Below are positions 19,440 to 28,033 of a stretch of DNA of 64,000 nt, in pieces. Within the stretch, counting starts at the first letter, position 1. Each line of letters begins with the position of its first letter. Source of the stretch: Nocardioides seonyuensis (lineage in GTDB: Bacteria > Actinomycetota > Actinomycetes > Propionibacteriales > Nocardioidaceae); contig NZ_CP038436.1 in NCBI RefSeq assembly GCF_004683965.1, positions 3,348,001 to 3,412,000 of the forward strand, written 5' to 3'. Position numbers and translations under genes: made by a program. Below the pieces are notes generated by a model. It was not told the origin of the DNA, did not search any database, and worked only from the letters and a program-made list of their open reading frames with translations.

Positions 19440-19445
19440 AGCATA
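19440..19445 (-). promoter_or_regulatory. Candidate -10 element of the livHMGF operon
   Basis: On the minus strand TATGCT lies about 54 bases before the livH ATG, giving a leader of about 47 bases. AGGTCACAA at 19463-19471 (plus-strand sense) overlaps the expected -35 region and is repeated upstream of the substrate-binding protein gene. Confidence 0.45.
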
Positions 19446-19668
19446 GTGGTGCTGCGTGAGCCAGGTCACAAATCGGGGGGCGTGGTGTTGCGGCCGACAC
19501 TCTAGGGGGCCATCCGGTCCGCGGTCGGCAACGGGGCCGACCGGACCCTGGCGGGCCAAGGAAATTCCGGGGGTCTTGCGCGGTCGCCCATCGACCGGCG
19601 TAAGGTCGCTCCTGTTCACCGGGCCGTCCCGGGGACGGGGGAGAGCACCACGACGGACAGTGAGTGTG

Positions 19669-20241
19669 ATGAGCAGATCACCTGTGACCGTGCGCGCGGC
19701 CGAGCCGCGCGACGTCGCCGCCCTGCGTGAGGTCTGGCAGGACGCCCTGCGCCGGACCACGGCCGACGAGCAGCGGGCCGACGTGGCCAAGGTCCTGGCC
19801 GAGGTCGTCGGAGCCGGCGACAAGATGATCGCCGTGGCCGAGTACGACGGCGTGGTCGCCGGTGCCGTCTTCCTCGAGGCCACGACGCTCACCCCCCTGA
19901 ACCTCGAGCAGAGCGTCCTGGCGGTCTCGCCGCACGTGCTGCCGCAGTTCCGCCGCAAGGGCGTCGGGAGCGCGCTGTTCGAGGCGGCGGTGCGCTTCGC
20001 GGAGCAGCGCGGGATCCCGCACGTCACGACCGCGGCGACAGCGGAGTCCCGCGACGCCAACAGGTTCATGGCTCGGCTCTCGCTGTCTCCGCAGGCCACG
20101 CTGCGCGTCGGCGCCACCAGCGCCGTCCGCGCGCGGCTCACGTCCCGACGACCCGCCAACGGCTCCGCTGCCGCGAGCAGCCGCCAGATCGACCGGGTCC
20201 TGGCCGCACGACGCTTCCGCAAGGAGCGGATCCCGGGCTGA
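19669..20241 (+). CDS. GNAT family N-acetyltransferase
   Basis: A 190-residue protein with the GNAT fold: an N-terminal VRAAEPRDVAALREVW, a central beta strand AGAVFLEA, and the acetyl-CoA pyrophosphate loop QFRRKGVGSALFEAA (about residues 99-113). The C-terminal part, with several basic residues, is unusual and may bind a particular substrate. ATG 19669 is used; GTG codons at 19664 and 19666 are not in its frame. It stands alone, divergent from livH and convergent with the thioesterase. The substrate cannot be inferred. Confidence 0.8.
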   Translation: MSRSPVTVRAAEPRDVAALREVWQDALRRTTADEQRADVAKVLAEVVGAGDKMIAVAEYDGVVAGAVFLEATTLTPLNLEQSVLAVSPHVLPQFRRKGVGSALFEAAVRFAEQRGIPHVTTAATAESRDANRFMARLSLSPQATLRVGATSAVRARLTSRRPANGSAAASSRQIDRVLAARRFRKERIPG

Positions 20242-20244
20242 GGC

Positions 20245-20733
20245 TCAGGCCCCGCCGCTCGGAGCTGCGTCGATCAGCGCGCAGGTGATGCGGGACGTGC
20301 ACACCCGTCGGCCGCGCTCGTCGGTGAGCACGACGTCGTACGACGTGGAGCTGCGGCCGAGGTGGATCGCGGTCGCCACCCCGGTCACCACGCCACTCGT
20401 CGCCGCGCGGTGATGGGTGGCGTTGATGTCGACGCCGACCGCGATCTTGGCGGGGTAGGCATGGATCGCCGAGCCGATCGACCCGAGGGTCTCGGCCAGG
20501 ACGACCGAGGCGCCTCCGTGCAGCAGCCCGAAGGGTTGGGTGTTCCCCTCGACCGGCATGGTGCCCACGATCCTCTCGGCGGAGATCTCGACGAGCTGCA
20601 CGCCCATCTTCTCGTTGAGCCGCCCCATGCCCTGCGGCATGTAGGCGACGAACTCCTCGATGGTCATGGTTGCCAGGTCAGGGCTGGCGTCGGGCGTGGC
20701 GTCGTCGGGCGTGGCGTCGGTCATGGTGCCCAT
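20245..20733 (-). CDS. Hotdog-fold thioesterase (PaaI family)
   Basis: A 162-residue acyl-CoA thioesterase-like protein. The hotdog signature PFGLLHGGASVVLAETLGS (about residues 69-87) contains the HGG and the downstream acidic residue expected for catalysis, and VGVDINATHHRAA (about 97-109) is typical of PaaI/YbdB members. The first 20 residues are Asp/Pro/Ala-rich. Either ATG 20733 or ATG 20724 may be the start; neither has a strong ribosome binding site. It diverges from polA, and in Mycobacterium a thioesterase gene also lies in the pyk-polA interval, as I recall. The substrate is unknown, probably an aromatic or fatty acyl-CoA. Confidence 0.85.
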   Translation of the reverse strand: MGTMTDATPDDATPDASPDLATMTIEEFVAYMPQGMGRLNEKMGVQLVEISAERIVGTMPVEGNTQPFGLLHGGASVVLAETLGSIGSAIHAYPAKIAVGVDINATHHRAATSGVVTGVATAIHLGRSSTSYDVVLTDERGRRVCTSRITCALIDAAPSGGA

Positions 20734-20754
20734 TCTGGTGTCAGCGCCGACGGA

Positions 20755-20760
20755 TAGAGT
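20755..20760 (+). promoter_or_regulatory. -10 element for leaderless polA
   Basis: TAGAGT ends six bases before the polA GTG at 20767. The intergenic space to the divergent thioesterase gene is only about 33 bases. Confidence 0.6.
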
Positions 20761-20766
20761 CGCAGG

Positions 20767-23466
20767 GTGCCTGAGACGAGTGAGACGACCCGGCCCCGAC
20801 TCCTGTTGCTCGACGGCCACTCACTGGCCTACCGCGCGTTCTTCGCGCTGCCCGTGGAGAACTTCACCACCGGCACCGGTCAGCACACCAACGCCGTCTA
20901 CGGCTTCACCTCGATGCTCGTCAACGTGCTGCGGGACGAGGTGCCCACCCACGTGGCGGTCGCGTTCGACAAGTCGCGGCAGACTTTCCGGCTGGAGGAG
21001 TACCCGGAGTACAAGGCCAAGCGCAACAAGACCCCCGGAGAGTTCAGCAGCCAGCTCCCGTTGATCCAGCGCATGCTCGACACGTTGAGCATCACCCACC
21101 TCGAGGTCGAGGGCTACGAGGCCGACGACATCATCGCCACCCTCACGACCCAGGCTCTCGCCGAGGGGATGGAGGTGCTGATCCTCACCGGTGACCGCGA
21201 CTCGATCCAGCTCGTCACCGAGAGCTCGACCGTCCTCTATCCGATGCGCGGTGTGAGCGACCTCGCCCGGCTCACCCCGGCCTACGTCGAGGACAAGTAC
21301 GGCGTCCCGCCCCACCGCTACCCCGAGCTGGCGGCGATCGTGGGGGAGACCTCCGACAACCTGCCCGGCGTGCCCGGGGTCGGCCAGGGCTACGCCGCCA
21401 AGTGGATCAACCAGTACGACGGCCTCGACAACGTCATCGCCCGGGCGGACGAGATCACGGGCAAGAAGGGCGAGGCGCTGCGCGAGCACCTGGGTGACGT
21501 GATCCGCAACAGGCGTCTCAACGCCCTCGTGTGCGACCTGACCCTCCCCGTGCGGCCTGGGGAGACCGTGCGACAGCCGTGGGACAGGTCCGCAGGGCTC
21601 GCCCTGCTCGACGAGCTCGAGTTCCGCGGCGAGCTGCGCACCAGGCTCATGGACACCATCGACCCGACGTCGGAGACCGAGGTGGCCGACGGGGGCTTCG
21701 AGCTGGACGGCGTGCGGCTGGCCGAGGGAGGCGTGTCCGGCTGGCTCGCCGAGCATGCCGCGGACGGCTCCCGTGTCGGGATGGCCGTGCAGGGCTCGTG
21801 GAGGGCCGGCACCGGCGACGTCGTCTCGATCGCGTTGGCGACTGGATCGGGGGCGGCCGCCTGGATCGACGTCTCCGACATCTCCCCTGAGGATGACGCT
21901 GCCCTCGCCGCCTGGCTCGCCGACGGCTCCCGCCCCAAGGTCCTCCACGACGCCAAGGGACCGACGCTCGCGCTCGCCGCGCGCGGCTGGGAGCTCCGCG
22001 GCCTGGCGGTCGACACCGCGCTGGCCGCCTACCTCGTGCAGCCCGACCAACGCTCCTACGACCTGGCCGACCTCACCCTGCGCCATCTCAAGCGTGAGCT
22101 CCGGCAGGAGACCGGTGACGCCGACCAGCTGAGCTTCGAGGCCCTCGGCGACACCACGGCGAGCGACATCGCCATGCTGACGGCGCGGGCCGTGCTCGAC
22201 CTGGCCGACACCCTGGGCGAGACGGTCGAGGAGCACGGTGGCACCGCCCTGCTGGCCGACGTGGAGCTGCCGCTCGTCGGCACCCTCGTGCGGATGGAGC
22301 AGCGTGGCATCGCCGTCGACACCGATCACCTGGAGTCCTTGGAGTCGGAGTTCGGAGACCAGGTCAAGGCCGCTGCCGAGGACGCCTACGCCGTCATCGG
22401 CAAGGAGATCAACCTGGGGTCGCCCAAGCAGCTGCAGGTGGTGCTGTTCGACGAGCTCGACATGCCCAAGACCAAGCGCACCAAGACGGGTTACACGACC
22501 GACGCCGATGCCCTCCAGTCTCTCTACGAGAAGACCGAGCACCCGTTCCTCCAGCACCTCCTGCGGCACCGTGACGTGATCCGCCTGCGGCAGACCGTCG
22601 AGGGCCTGCTGAAGACGGTGGCGCCCGACGGCCGGATCCACACCACCTACAACCAGATCATCGCGGCGACCGGACGCCTCTCGAGCACCGACCCCAACCT
22701 GCAGAACATCCCCATCCGTACCGAGGCGGGGCGACGGATCCGGGAGGGGTTCGTCGTGGGCGAGGGCAACGAGTCCCTCATGACGGCCGACTACAGCCAG
22801 GTGGAGATGCGCATCATGGCTCACCTGTCCGAGGACGACCTGCTCATCGAGGCGTTCCGCTCGGGGCAGGACTTCCACTCGATGACGGCCGCGCGGGTCT
22901 TCGACACCCCGGCCGACGAGGTGACCGTGGAGCAGCGCGCCAAGATCAAGGCGATGAACTACGGCCTCGCCTACGGCCTCTCCGCGTTCGGCCTGTCCCA
23001 GCAGCTCCGCATCGAGGCGAGCGAGGCGCGCGCCCTCATGGACGAGTACTTCGAGACCTTCGGCGGCATCCGTGACTACCTCGGCGGCATCGTCGCCGAG
23101 GCTCGCCGCTCGGGCTTCACCGAGACGATCATGGGCCGCCGGCGCTACCTGCCCGACCTGACGAGCGACAACCGGCAGCGCCGCGAGATGGCCGAGCGCA
23201 TGGCGCTCAACGCCCCGATCCAGGGCTCGGCCGCCGACCTGATCAAGGTCGCGATGCTGGGGGTCGAACAGGCCATCCTCGACCAGGGGCTCGCCTCACG
23301 GATGCTCCTGCAGGTCCACGACGAGCTCGTGCTCGAGGTGGCTCCCGGGGAGAGCGAGGCGCTGGCGGCGCTGGTCCGCAAGGAGATGGGTCAGGCAGCC
23401 GAGCTCGCCGTCCCGCTGGACGTCTCCATCGGCACCGGCCGCAGCTGGCACGACGCCGCTCACTGA
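20767..23466 (+). CDS. polA: DNA polymerase I
   Basis: An 899-residue repair polymerase. The N-terminal 5'-3' exonuclease domain opens with LLLDGHSLAYRAFFALP (about residues 11-27) and includes GYEADDIIATL and LTGDRD. The central 3'-5' exonuclease-like domain (about 300-490) lacks the DxE metal-binding motif near its start (a VQGSW stretch occupies that place), so proofreading is probably absent, as in other actinobacteria. The C-terminal polymerase domain has motif A DYSQVEMRI (about 677-685), the O-helix region RAKIKAMNYGLAYG and motif C VHDELV (about 854-859). It acts in Okazaki-fragment maturation and excision repair. The start is set by the -10 element next to GTG 20767. Confidence 0.97.
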   Translation: MPETSETTRPRLLLLDGHSLAYRAFFALPVENFTTGTGQHTNAVYGFTSMLVNVLRDEVPTHVAVAFDKSRQTFRLEEYPEYKAKRNKTPGEFSSQLPLIQRMLDTLSITHLEVEGYEADDIIATLTTQALAEGMEVLILTGDRDSIQLVTESSTVLYPMRGVSDLARLTPAYVEDKYGVPPHRYPELAAIVGETSDNLPGVPGVGQGYAAKWINQYDGLDNVIARADEITGKKGEALREHLGDVIRNRRLNALVCDLTLPVRPGETVRQPWDRSAGLALLDELEFRGELRTRLMDTIDPTSETEVADGGFELDGVRLAEGGVSGWLAEHAADGSRVGMAVQGSWRAGTGDVVSIALATGSGAAAWIDVSDISPEDDAALAAWLADGSRPKVLHDAKGPTLALAARGWELRGLAVDTALAAYLVQPDQRSYDLADLTLRHLKRELRQETGDADQLSFEALGDTTASDIAMLTARAVLDLADTLGETVEEHGGTALLADVELPLVGTLVRMEQRGIAVDTDHLESLESEFGDQVKAAAEDAYAVIGKEINLGSPKQLQVVLFDELDMPKTKRTKTGYTTDADALQSLYEKTEHPFLQHLLRHRDVIRLRQTVEGLLKTVAPDGRIHTTYNQIIAATGRLSSTDPNLQNIPIRTEAGRRIREGFVVGEGNESLMTADYSQVEMRIMAHLSEDDLLIEAFRSGQDFHSMTAARVFDTPADEVTVEQRAKIKAMNYGLAYGLSAFGLSQQLRIEASEARALMDEYFETFGGIRDYLGGIVAEARRSGFTETIMGRRRYLPDLTSDNRQRREMAERMALNAPIQGSAADLIKVAMLGVEQAILDQGLASRMLLQVHDELVLEVAPGESEALAALVRKEMGQAAELAVPLDVSIGTGRSWHDAAH

Positions 23467-24749
23467 AGCGAGACCGGCCCCGGACCCATCGCTGTGTCCT
23501 CGCGTCGCAGGATGACGGCGCTGACCACCAGGAGCGCTGCCAGCACCACGAGGTCGACCCCGAGCACGACGACCACCAGGGCCCCGATCGAGCTGACCAG
23601 CAGGCCGAGCCCGATGATGAGCGCCAGACCCGCCCAGACGATGAGGATGGAGCGTCGTCCCTGTCGGGCCAGCACCGAGTAGATCAACAGCTGGACCAGT
23701 GACAGCACGGTGCCGAGGATGGCGAAGATCCAGAGCTGACCCTCGATCTCGGCGTACTGGGCACCGCCGACGAAGACGATGGCCAGGCTGGACAGCAGCC
23801 AGGTGGCCACTGCGCCCGCGAGTCCCAGGACTGCGACGAGGGAGAGACTGCGCAGGAGCGCACGCCGGCGGTGCTCGACCGTTGACATCGACGGGAACGC
23901 GACGACCACGACGAACTGGGGGAGGAACAACATCGCCTTGGTGAGGATGAGGCCGGCTCCGTAGAGGCCCGAGTCGTGGTCGGACAGCACGTTGCGTGCC
24001 ACGATGATGTCGACGCTCGTCAGCGCGAAGTAGGCCAACAGGGCCTGACCGTTGTGCACGCTCTCCCACAGGATCGCCCGTCCGCGATGCTCCTGGCTGT
24101 AGGCCTCGCGCCGCTGCGGGAGCCGCAACGCCCACCAGCCGACCACCACGGGGGCACAGAAGCCGACGAACACGGCGACGATGGCCCACAGCTCTGTCGG
24201 ACGCCAGGCCAGCAGCGCCGCACCGACGGCGACGCGGGGGACTCCTGCCGCGATGTAGAGCAGGCCGAGGGCACGCCAACGGCGCTCTCCCTGGAGGATG
24301 CCTGCCTGGGCCCCCATGATCGTCACCGGTACGGCGGAGGCTGCCACCAGGAAGGCGATGGGCAGGCTGTCGAGCCGAAGGGCCCGGTCGACGACCGGAC
24401 TCAGCACGAGCAGGAGGACGCCGAGCGCTGCTGCGGCCCGGTAGGTCACGCCGAGGATCGACCGCTCGATCTGCCCGACGTGCTCGGGATCGGCAGCGAT
24501 GCGCCGCGCGGCTGTCGCCTGGACGCCCAAGGACGCGACGCTCACGATGATGAGCAGGTTCATCGTCGCGAGGAAGGCGCCGTACGACGCGGGGCCGACG
24601 GTGTGGGCGACCAGGATGGTGTAGGCGTAGGTCGCGAAGTTCATGATCGCCATGGCGACCGCGATCTGGCCGCCGCCTGACGAGAAGCCGGAGATCTTGT
24701 CGCGCAGAGTGCTCGAGTCCCGCACCCGATCGGAGGCGTGTTCGGACAT
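23460..24749 (-). CDS. Polysaccharide flippase-like membrane protein (Wzx/MVF superfamily)
   Basis: A 429-residue membrane protein with about 12-14 transmembrane segments. The N-terminal GGGQIAVAMAIMNFATYAYTI and the next helix, VGPASYGAF, are the pattern of oligosaccharide flippases of the polysaccharide-biosynthesis family. It would move lipid-linked glycans across the membrane, but the substrate is not evident. ATG 24749 lies six bases after a minus-strand TAGGGT, so the message is probably leaderless; GTG 24755 is a less likely start. It diverges from the 594-residue membrane protein through a shared palindrome and marks one edge of the envelope-glycan island. Its 3' end overlaps the end of polA by seven bases. 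Confidence 0.8.
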   Translation of the reverse strand: MSEHASDRVRDSSTLRDKISGFSSGGGQIAVAMAIMNFATYAYTILVAHTVGPASYGAFLATMNLLIIVSVASLGVQATAARRIAADPEHVGQIERSILGVTYRAAAALGVLLLVLSPVVDRALRLDSLPIAFLVAASAVPVTIMGAQAGILQGERRWRALGLLYIAAGVPRVAVGAALLAWRPTELWAIVAVFVGFCAPVVVGWWALRLPQRREAYSQEHRGRAILWESVHNGQALLAYFALTSVDIIVARNVLSDHDSGLYGAGLILTKAMLFLPQFVVVVAFPSMSTVEHRRRALLRSLSLVAVLGLAGAVATWLLSSLAIVFVGGAQYAEIEGQLWIFAILGTVLSLVQLLIYSVLARQGRRSILIVWAGLALIIGLGLLVSSIGALVVVVLGVDLVVLAALLVVSAVILRREDTAMGPGPVSLQ

Positions 24750-24753
24750 GCGC

Positions 24754-24767
24754 ACACCCTAGGGTGT
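24754..24767. promoter_or_regulatory. Palindrome supplying -10 elements to two divergent genes
   Basis: ACACCCTAGGGTGT is a perfect 14-bp palindrome. Its right half gives TAGGGT (24760-24765) eight bases before GTG 24774 on the plus strand, and its left half gives TAGGGT (24761-24756) six bases before ATG 24749 on the minus strand. Two RNA polymerases could not occupy both at once. Confidence 0.55.
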
Positions 24768-24773
24768 CGTCCT

Positions 24774-26558
24774 GTGCGGAGACGGGTCGGTGCAGGCGTG
24801 ATTGCTGCGACACCCGCGCTCTGGTCGCTCCTGCTGGGGGCGCTCATGCTGGGCGGCTCCCTGGGAAGGGGATACGTCCTCTCCTACGACATGGTGTGGG
24901 TGCCCGACCTGGCCGTGCGCAGCGACTTCCTGGGCCTCGGCTCGGGACTGCCACGGGCGGTCCCCACGGATCTCGTGGTTGCCCTCGTCGACGAGGTCGT
25001 GCCCGGGATGCTCCTGCAGAAGCTCGTCCTGCTGGGGACGCTGGTGGTTGCCGGGACCGGTGCGTGGCGGATGGTCCCCGGCGACGGTCGCGTCGGGCCG
25101 TGGGCAGCATCGACGCTGTACGTGTGGAACCCGTTCGTCGTCGAACGTCTCGGCATCGGCCACTGGCCCCTGCTCATGGCGTACGCCGCGCTGCCGTGGA
25201 TCTATCTCAACGCTCGCAGCTGGGCGACAGGAGGTCGGCGCCTGCCAGCGCTGGTGCTGTGGATGGCTTTCGCCAGCCTGAGCCCGGTCGGAGGCATCGT
25301 GGCAGCCGTTTTCGCGCTGCTGAGCGCGGCCCTTCCAGGAGCCGGATCGGTGCGACGGGTCGCGTGGACCTGCGTAGCGGCCGGTGCCCTGAACGCTCCG
25401 TGGGTGGTGGCTGGTGCCCTTCACGGTTCCGCCACGCTCAGTGACCCCGATGCGGTGACAGTCTTCGCCGCTCAGGGCGAGGGCCCGCTCCCGCCCGTGC
25501 TGGCGCTGATGGGCCTGGGAGGGATCTGGAACGCCGAGGTGGTGCCCGTCTCGCGAACCCAGTGGCCCGCAGCAGTGGCACTCCTGGTCGTGCTGTCGAT
25601 GTGTGCTGCGGGCATCGCGAGCTGGCGTCGTCGTACCACCGCCTCCGACCGGTCCGTCCTCCTCGCCGCCGGAGCGGTCGGCCTGCTGCTCGCGGCCGCC
25701 GGCGCGCTGGTGCCCGGAGCGGTCGGGTGGGTGGTCGCCCACGTCCCCGGAGCCGGTCTCGTGCGCGACGGCTCTCGATTCATCGCACTCCTCGCCCCCC
25801 TCCAGGCGACGCTGTTCGGGCTGGGCGTGGCGCGCGCTGCATCGGCCGTACCCATCCGGTCGGGGGGCGTCGTGGCGGCCACGGCCCTGGCCCTCAGCCC
25901 CGTGGCACTGATGCCCGACGCCGCGCTCGGGCTCTCCGGTCGACTCGATGCGGTCGGCTACCCGACGGAGTACGCGCAGGCCGAGCGCGCGCTCAGCGAG
26001 CGGATGGAGGCAGGGCGCAGCGGTGACCTCCTCCTGCTGCCCTTCACGCCCTTCCGACTGCCACCGTGGAACGACGGTCGCAGGACGCTGAACCCTCTCG
26101 AGAGATACCTCCCGGCGAACTACCTGTCCAGCGACGTCCTGGTGGTCTCCGGCCGCGAGATCCCCGGGGAGGACGTGCGCGCCCAGGAGGTCGCCCGCAT
26201 CCTGCGCACGCCTGACGACGAGGGCGTCGAACAGGCCCTGCGCGAGCTGGGCATCGCCTGGGTCGTGGTCGACCACGAGGCGGAGCGCGCTCTGGGGGCC
26301 TCCGCCCCAGGACTTTCAGCCACCCCGGGTGACTCGGAGGTGCTCCACAGGGGCGACCTGCTGACCCTGTGGGAGCTGCCCGCCGAGGAGGTACGTGCCT
26401 CGGACCCGTGGACCGGGAGAGTGCCCGAGCTGCTGCTGCTGGTGCTGGCCTGGGCAGCAGCTGGCGGCGCCCTGTGCATGGCGCTGGTGCAGCTGTGGCG
26501 CGTGAGGCGCCCAGTTGCGCGGAAATGCGACCCCGCCGACGACGAGATGTTACCGTGA
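24774..26558 (+). CDS. Large polytopic membrane protein of the envelope-glycan island
   Basis: A 594-residue protein with about ten or more hydrophobic segments in the first 430 residues and a soluble stretch (about 400-530). A final transmembrane helix (about 548-580) leads into a short basic tail. The pattern YVWNPFVVERLGIGHWP (about residues 117-133) followed by YAALPW resembles the SPRVLTT...PW region of the AftD-like proteins further downstream, suggesting a GT-C type glycosyltransferase or a related structural protein. I do not recognise a named family with certainty; position and size recall the membrane protein Rv0226c next to the mycobacterial counterparts. GTG 24774 is set by the adjacent -10 palindrome. 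Confidence 0.7.
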   Translation: MRRRVGAGVIAATPALWSLLLGALMLGGSLGRGYVLSYDMVWVPDLAVRSDFLGLGSGLPRAVPTDLVVALVDEVVPGMLLQKLVLLGTLVVAGTGAWRMVPGDGRVGPWAASTLYVWNPFVVERLGIGHWPLLMAYAALPWIYLNARSWATGGRRLPALVLWMAFASLSPVGGIVAAVFALLSAALPGAGSVRRVAWTCVAAGALNAPWVVAGALHGSATLSDPDAVTVFAAQGEGPLPPVLALMGLGGIWNAEVVPVSRTQWPAAVALLVVLSMCAAGIASWRRRTTASDRSVLLAAGAVGLLLAAAGALVPGAVGWVVAHVPGAGLVRDGSRFIALLAPLQATLFGLGVARAASAVPIRSGGVVAATALALSPVALMPDAALGLSGRLDAVGYPTEYAQAERALSERMEAGRSGDLLLLPFTPFRLPPWNDGRRTLNPLERYLPANYLSSDVLVVSGREIPGEDVRAQEVARILRTPDDEGVEQALRELGIAWVVVDHEAERALGASAPGLSATPGDSEVLHRGDLLTLWELPAEEVRASDPWTGRVPELLLLVLAWAAAGGALCMALVQLWRVRRPVARKCDPADDEMLP

Positions 26559-26587
26559 CCGTCACCTAGTGGAGTGGAGCCATTGAC

Positions 26588-26740
26588 GTGCAGGGAAGAA
26601 TCGCGGGCATCGTTGCCGTACTCGTCGGTCTGCTGCTTGCTGCCCTGACGACTGTCGGCGTGGTCCAGACCGTGAGCAGCGCTCCGGCCCAGCCCGAGCA
26701 GACCGTGATGGACTACGGCACCAACGAGACCACCCGCTAG
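26588..26740 (+). CDS. DUF2613-type small membrane protein
   Basis: A 50-residue protein beginning VQGRIAGIVAVLVG, with one hydrophobic helix (about residues 4-30) and a polar tail ending in YGTNETTR. Size and sequence style match the DUF2613 microprotein family, which in Mycobacterium lies beside aftD (Rv0236A), as I recall. GGAG about ten bases before GTG 26588 serves as ribosome binding site. It starts 29 bases after the preceding gene, probably in the same transcript, and its stop TAG (26738-26740) overlaps the stop of the convergent GT4 gene by two bases. Function unknown; perhaps a small accessory of the arabinan-type glycosyltransferases. Confidence 0.7.
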   Translation: MQGRIAGIVAVLVGLLLAALTTVGVVQTVSSAPAQPEQTVMDYGTNETTR

Positions 26741-27954
26741 TTCGCCACTCGTCCGGTTCGCCGCCAGGAGCGCTTCCGCTGGTCGACGGGGGAGGGTCCG
26801 TCAGGGTCCTCGCTGGACACTCGCTCGCCCTTCAGCACCTCACTGAGGACGTGGACGAACGAGCCCTGGGAGTGAGCCCATGAGAAGGTGTGGGACATGG
26901 CGTGGGCGCCACGTCCCAGACGCTCACGCTCTGCGTCGTCCTCGACGAGTCGCCTGACCGCCTCGGTGAAGGCCGCGGGGGTGTCGACCAGCAGTCCCGA
27001 CTTGTCGTGAGAGATCGACTCACGAGTCCCCCCGGCTGTGGAGTAGGCGATCGTGGGGACTCCTTGGCTGCCGGCCTCGCCGACCACGATGCCCCACCCC
27101 TCCTTCAGGGACGGCAGGAGCATGAGCCACGACTGCGCCAGGATCTCGTGCTTGCGACGCTCGCTGACGTGTCCGGTGAAGGTCACGAAGTCCGCGGCGC
27201 CCTCTTTGGCGACGTACTCCGACAGGTCTGCGTCCCACCAACCGTTGCCCACGACAATCAGATGGGCATCGGGGTGGGTCTCGCGCAGGGCCACGACTGC
27301 GTCGATCGCGTGCTCCACCTGCTTGTGCGGGACCAGGCGGCCCAGCACGCAGAGCGTGGGCTGGGTGCTACGTGTGTGCTCCACGGCGGGTGGGGGTGAT
27401 GTGCCGTTGTGGATCACCGCGATCCGGTCCTGGCCGATACCCAGGGCGATGAGCTCACCGCGCGTGGCGCGAGAGACGGCGATGTACTGAGACCGGCGGT
27501 ACAACCATGGAGCCAGAATGCGTTCGATCCACCAGCCGAGGCGACCGACCAGACCGGGGTAGACGATCGGCCACTGCTCACGGTGCACGTGGTGCACGAG
27601 CACGACGACGGGGGCCCGTGTCACCAGACGTGTGAAGAAGGGGAGCCCGTTCTGGACGTCCACCACGAGGTCGACCTTGCCGAAGGTCCCGAGGAGGAGC
27701 CTCAGGGCGCCGATGAGGTAGATCGCCACGTGGTTGCCGCGCCGCACGAACTCGACGCCGCCGATGACCTCGTCGGCGGGCGCTTGGTCGTGGGCGGCGC
27801 AGAAGATGGTTGCGCGACCCCCATGGGCGACGACTCCTCGAGCCATGGCCTCGACGTACCGCTCGGAGCCCCCGCCTTCGGGGTTGGTGGTGTCGCGCCA
27901 GTTGAAGAAGACGATGTGGCGTCCCGCAAGGGTCGCGGGGGAAGCTCCCTGCAT
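26737..27954 (-). CDS. GT4 family glycosyltransferase
   Basis: A 405-residue cytoplasmic glycosyltransferase with a GT-B fold. The N-terminal domain has NPEGGGSERYV (glycine loop, about residues 25-35) and the acceptor region LVHHVHREQWP (about 121-131). The C-terminal nucleotide-sugar domain has VLGRLVPHKQVE (about 203-214) and LLPSLKEGWGIVVGEA (about 275-290), in which the EGWG...E motif is typical of GT4. ATG 27954 is preferred over GTG 27963 because TAGCGT ends seven bases upstream. It resembles the GT4 protein of the mycobacterial aftD neighbourhood (Rv0225). Donor and acceptor are not predictable. Confidence 0.88.
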   Translation of the reverse strand: MQGASPATLAGRHIVFFNWRDTTNPEGGGSERYVEAMARGVVAHGGRATIFCAAHDQAPADEVIGGVEFVRRGNHVAIYLIGALRLLLGTFGKVDLVVDVQNGLPFFTRLVTRAPVVVLVHHVHREQWPIVYPGLVGRLGWWIERILAPWLYRRSQYIAVSRATRGELIALGIGQDRIAVIHNGTSPPPAVEHTRSTQPTLCVLGRLVPHKQVEHAIDAVVALRETHPDAHLIVVGNGWWDADLSEYVAKEGAADFVTFTGHVSERRKHEILAQSWLMLLPSLKEGWGIVVGEAGSQGVPTIAYSTAGGTRESISHDKSGLLVDTPAAFTEAVRRLVEDDAERERLGRGAHAMSHTFSWAHSQGSFVHVLSEVLKGERVSSEDPDGPSPVDQRKRSWRRTGRVAN

Positions 27955-27961
27955 GCCTCGC

Positions 27962-27967
27962 ACGCTA
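27962..27967 (-). promoter_or_regulatory. -10 element for the leaderless GT4 gene
   Basis: On the minus strand TAGCGT ends seven bases before the ATG at 27954. Confidence 0.5.
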
Positions 27968-28033
27968 CCCGTCTTGTGAAGTGTTCGTGGTCGATGAGCC
28001 GGGTTTGACGCCGCCAGGGTCCAGCCAGACCGG

